64,000 nucleotides of DNA from Cristatella mucedo (taxonomy: Eukaryota > Bryozoa > Phylactolaemata > Cristatellidae): positions 226,001 to 290,000 of the forward strand of contig WPIO01000184.1 of the NCBI GenBank assembly GCA_009760855.2. Direction: 5' to 3'. Both the position numbers and the translations under genes were made by a program. The notes under the pieces are model-generated. The model did not search any database. It was not told where the DNA came from and saw only the letters and a program-made list of their open reading frames with translations. Shown piece by piece: positions 63,760-64,000 of the stretch. Position 1 is the first letter of the stretch. The number at the start of each line of letters is the position of its first letter.

Positions 63760-64000
63760 ATTACGGTTGGTGCAAAACTCGGCAGCTAGGCTCCTCTGTC
63801 GTGAGCAGCGCAGTTGCCTCATTGCACCACTTCTCACCCACCTGCACTGGCTCCCAATCAAGCAGCGCATCCTTCGGTTCTGTCACTTACTTTAAGGTCC
63901 CTTCATTTGCTGGCTCCAGCCCATCTACTAGAACTACTTCTCACCAGGCCAAGAGTCGTCCAGCTCCCTGTTCTGACTCGAATCGTTTAGCTAAACCTCA
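63760..64000 (+). mobile_element. LINE-A, plus strand, cut by the window end
   Basis: VQNSAARLLCREQRSCLIAP and LTHLHWLPIKQRI followed by a 2-base-type frame change, then CTTCATTTGCTGGCTCCAGCCC. It continues beyond the window. Confidence 0.8.

Overview
This is nuclear DNA from an animal, almost certainly an invertebrate. I see split genes with consensus GT/AG introns, a CpG-rich first exon, tandem C2H2 zinc-finger exons, long dinucleotide microsatellites, two families of non-LTR retrotransposons (LINEs) with very many 5'-truncated copies, tRNA-headed SINEs, and degenerate hAT and pogo/Tigger DNA transposons. Nothing looks bacterial or viral, and there is no CRISPR array. The species cannot be fixed from sequence alone. 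A chelicerate such as a tick, or another repeat-rich invertebrate, would fit the GC-rich gene exons in a repeat-dense background, but that is a guess.

Only a few loci look like host genes. (1) At 6.65-9.80 kb (+) a three-exon gene encodes a METTL21A-type lysine methyltransferase; both introns have good splice sites and the frame is intact across them. (2) Three related C2H2 zinc-finger genes share the same layout: an intron acceptor (GCAG) a few bases before the ATG, a similar N-terminus, then a finger array in one exon. Two are on + (44.22-45.12 kb, 8 fingers; 48.40-49.05 kb, 5 fingers) and look intact in their main frame. The third (12.98-12.38 kb, -) carries a 1-bp deletion and looks like a pseudogene. 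The two + genes lie in a segmental duplication whose 5' flanks still align.

The rest is mostly mobile DNA. LINE-A (CR1/L2-like C-terminal ORF2; 3' end a hairpin followed by (ATT)n) occurs more than 20 times on both strands. LINE-B (similar RT, different 3' end, (TTACA)n-like tail) occurs about nine times; its longest copy is 28.99-30.56 kb. SINE-1 has a tRNA-like head and a 3' hairpin tail matching the LINE-A tail, so it probably borrows the LINE-A machinery; at least 11 copies are present. SINE-2 is a different tRNA-headed family ending in GGCTGTTAAATCAGC (3 copies). A hAT element at 15.71-18.65 kb keeps its terminal inverted repeats and an 8-bp target duplication and has a LINE-A copy inside it. 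A Tigger-like element at 32.95-35.04 kb keeps its inverted repeats but has a dead transposase. A degenerate tandem repeat of about 145-175 bp fills most of 3.6-6.1 kb and recurs at 25.65-26.2 kb.

Layout: 0-6.3 kb repeats and satellite; 6.3-10.2 kb METTL21A-like gene; 10.9-13.2 kb SINE, TE-ORF fragment and zinc-finger pseudogene; 13.3-30.6 kb LINEs, hAT and microsatellites; 30.9-32.5 kb a duplicated, unrecognised minus-strand gene fragment; 32.9-35.0 kb Tigger; 35-43 kb scattered LINE/SINE pieces; 43-49 kb duplicated zinc-finger pair; 49-64 kb repeats and unassigned sequence with one GC-rich island at 52.4-53.3 kb.
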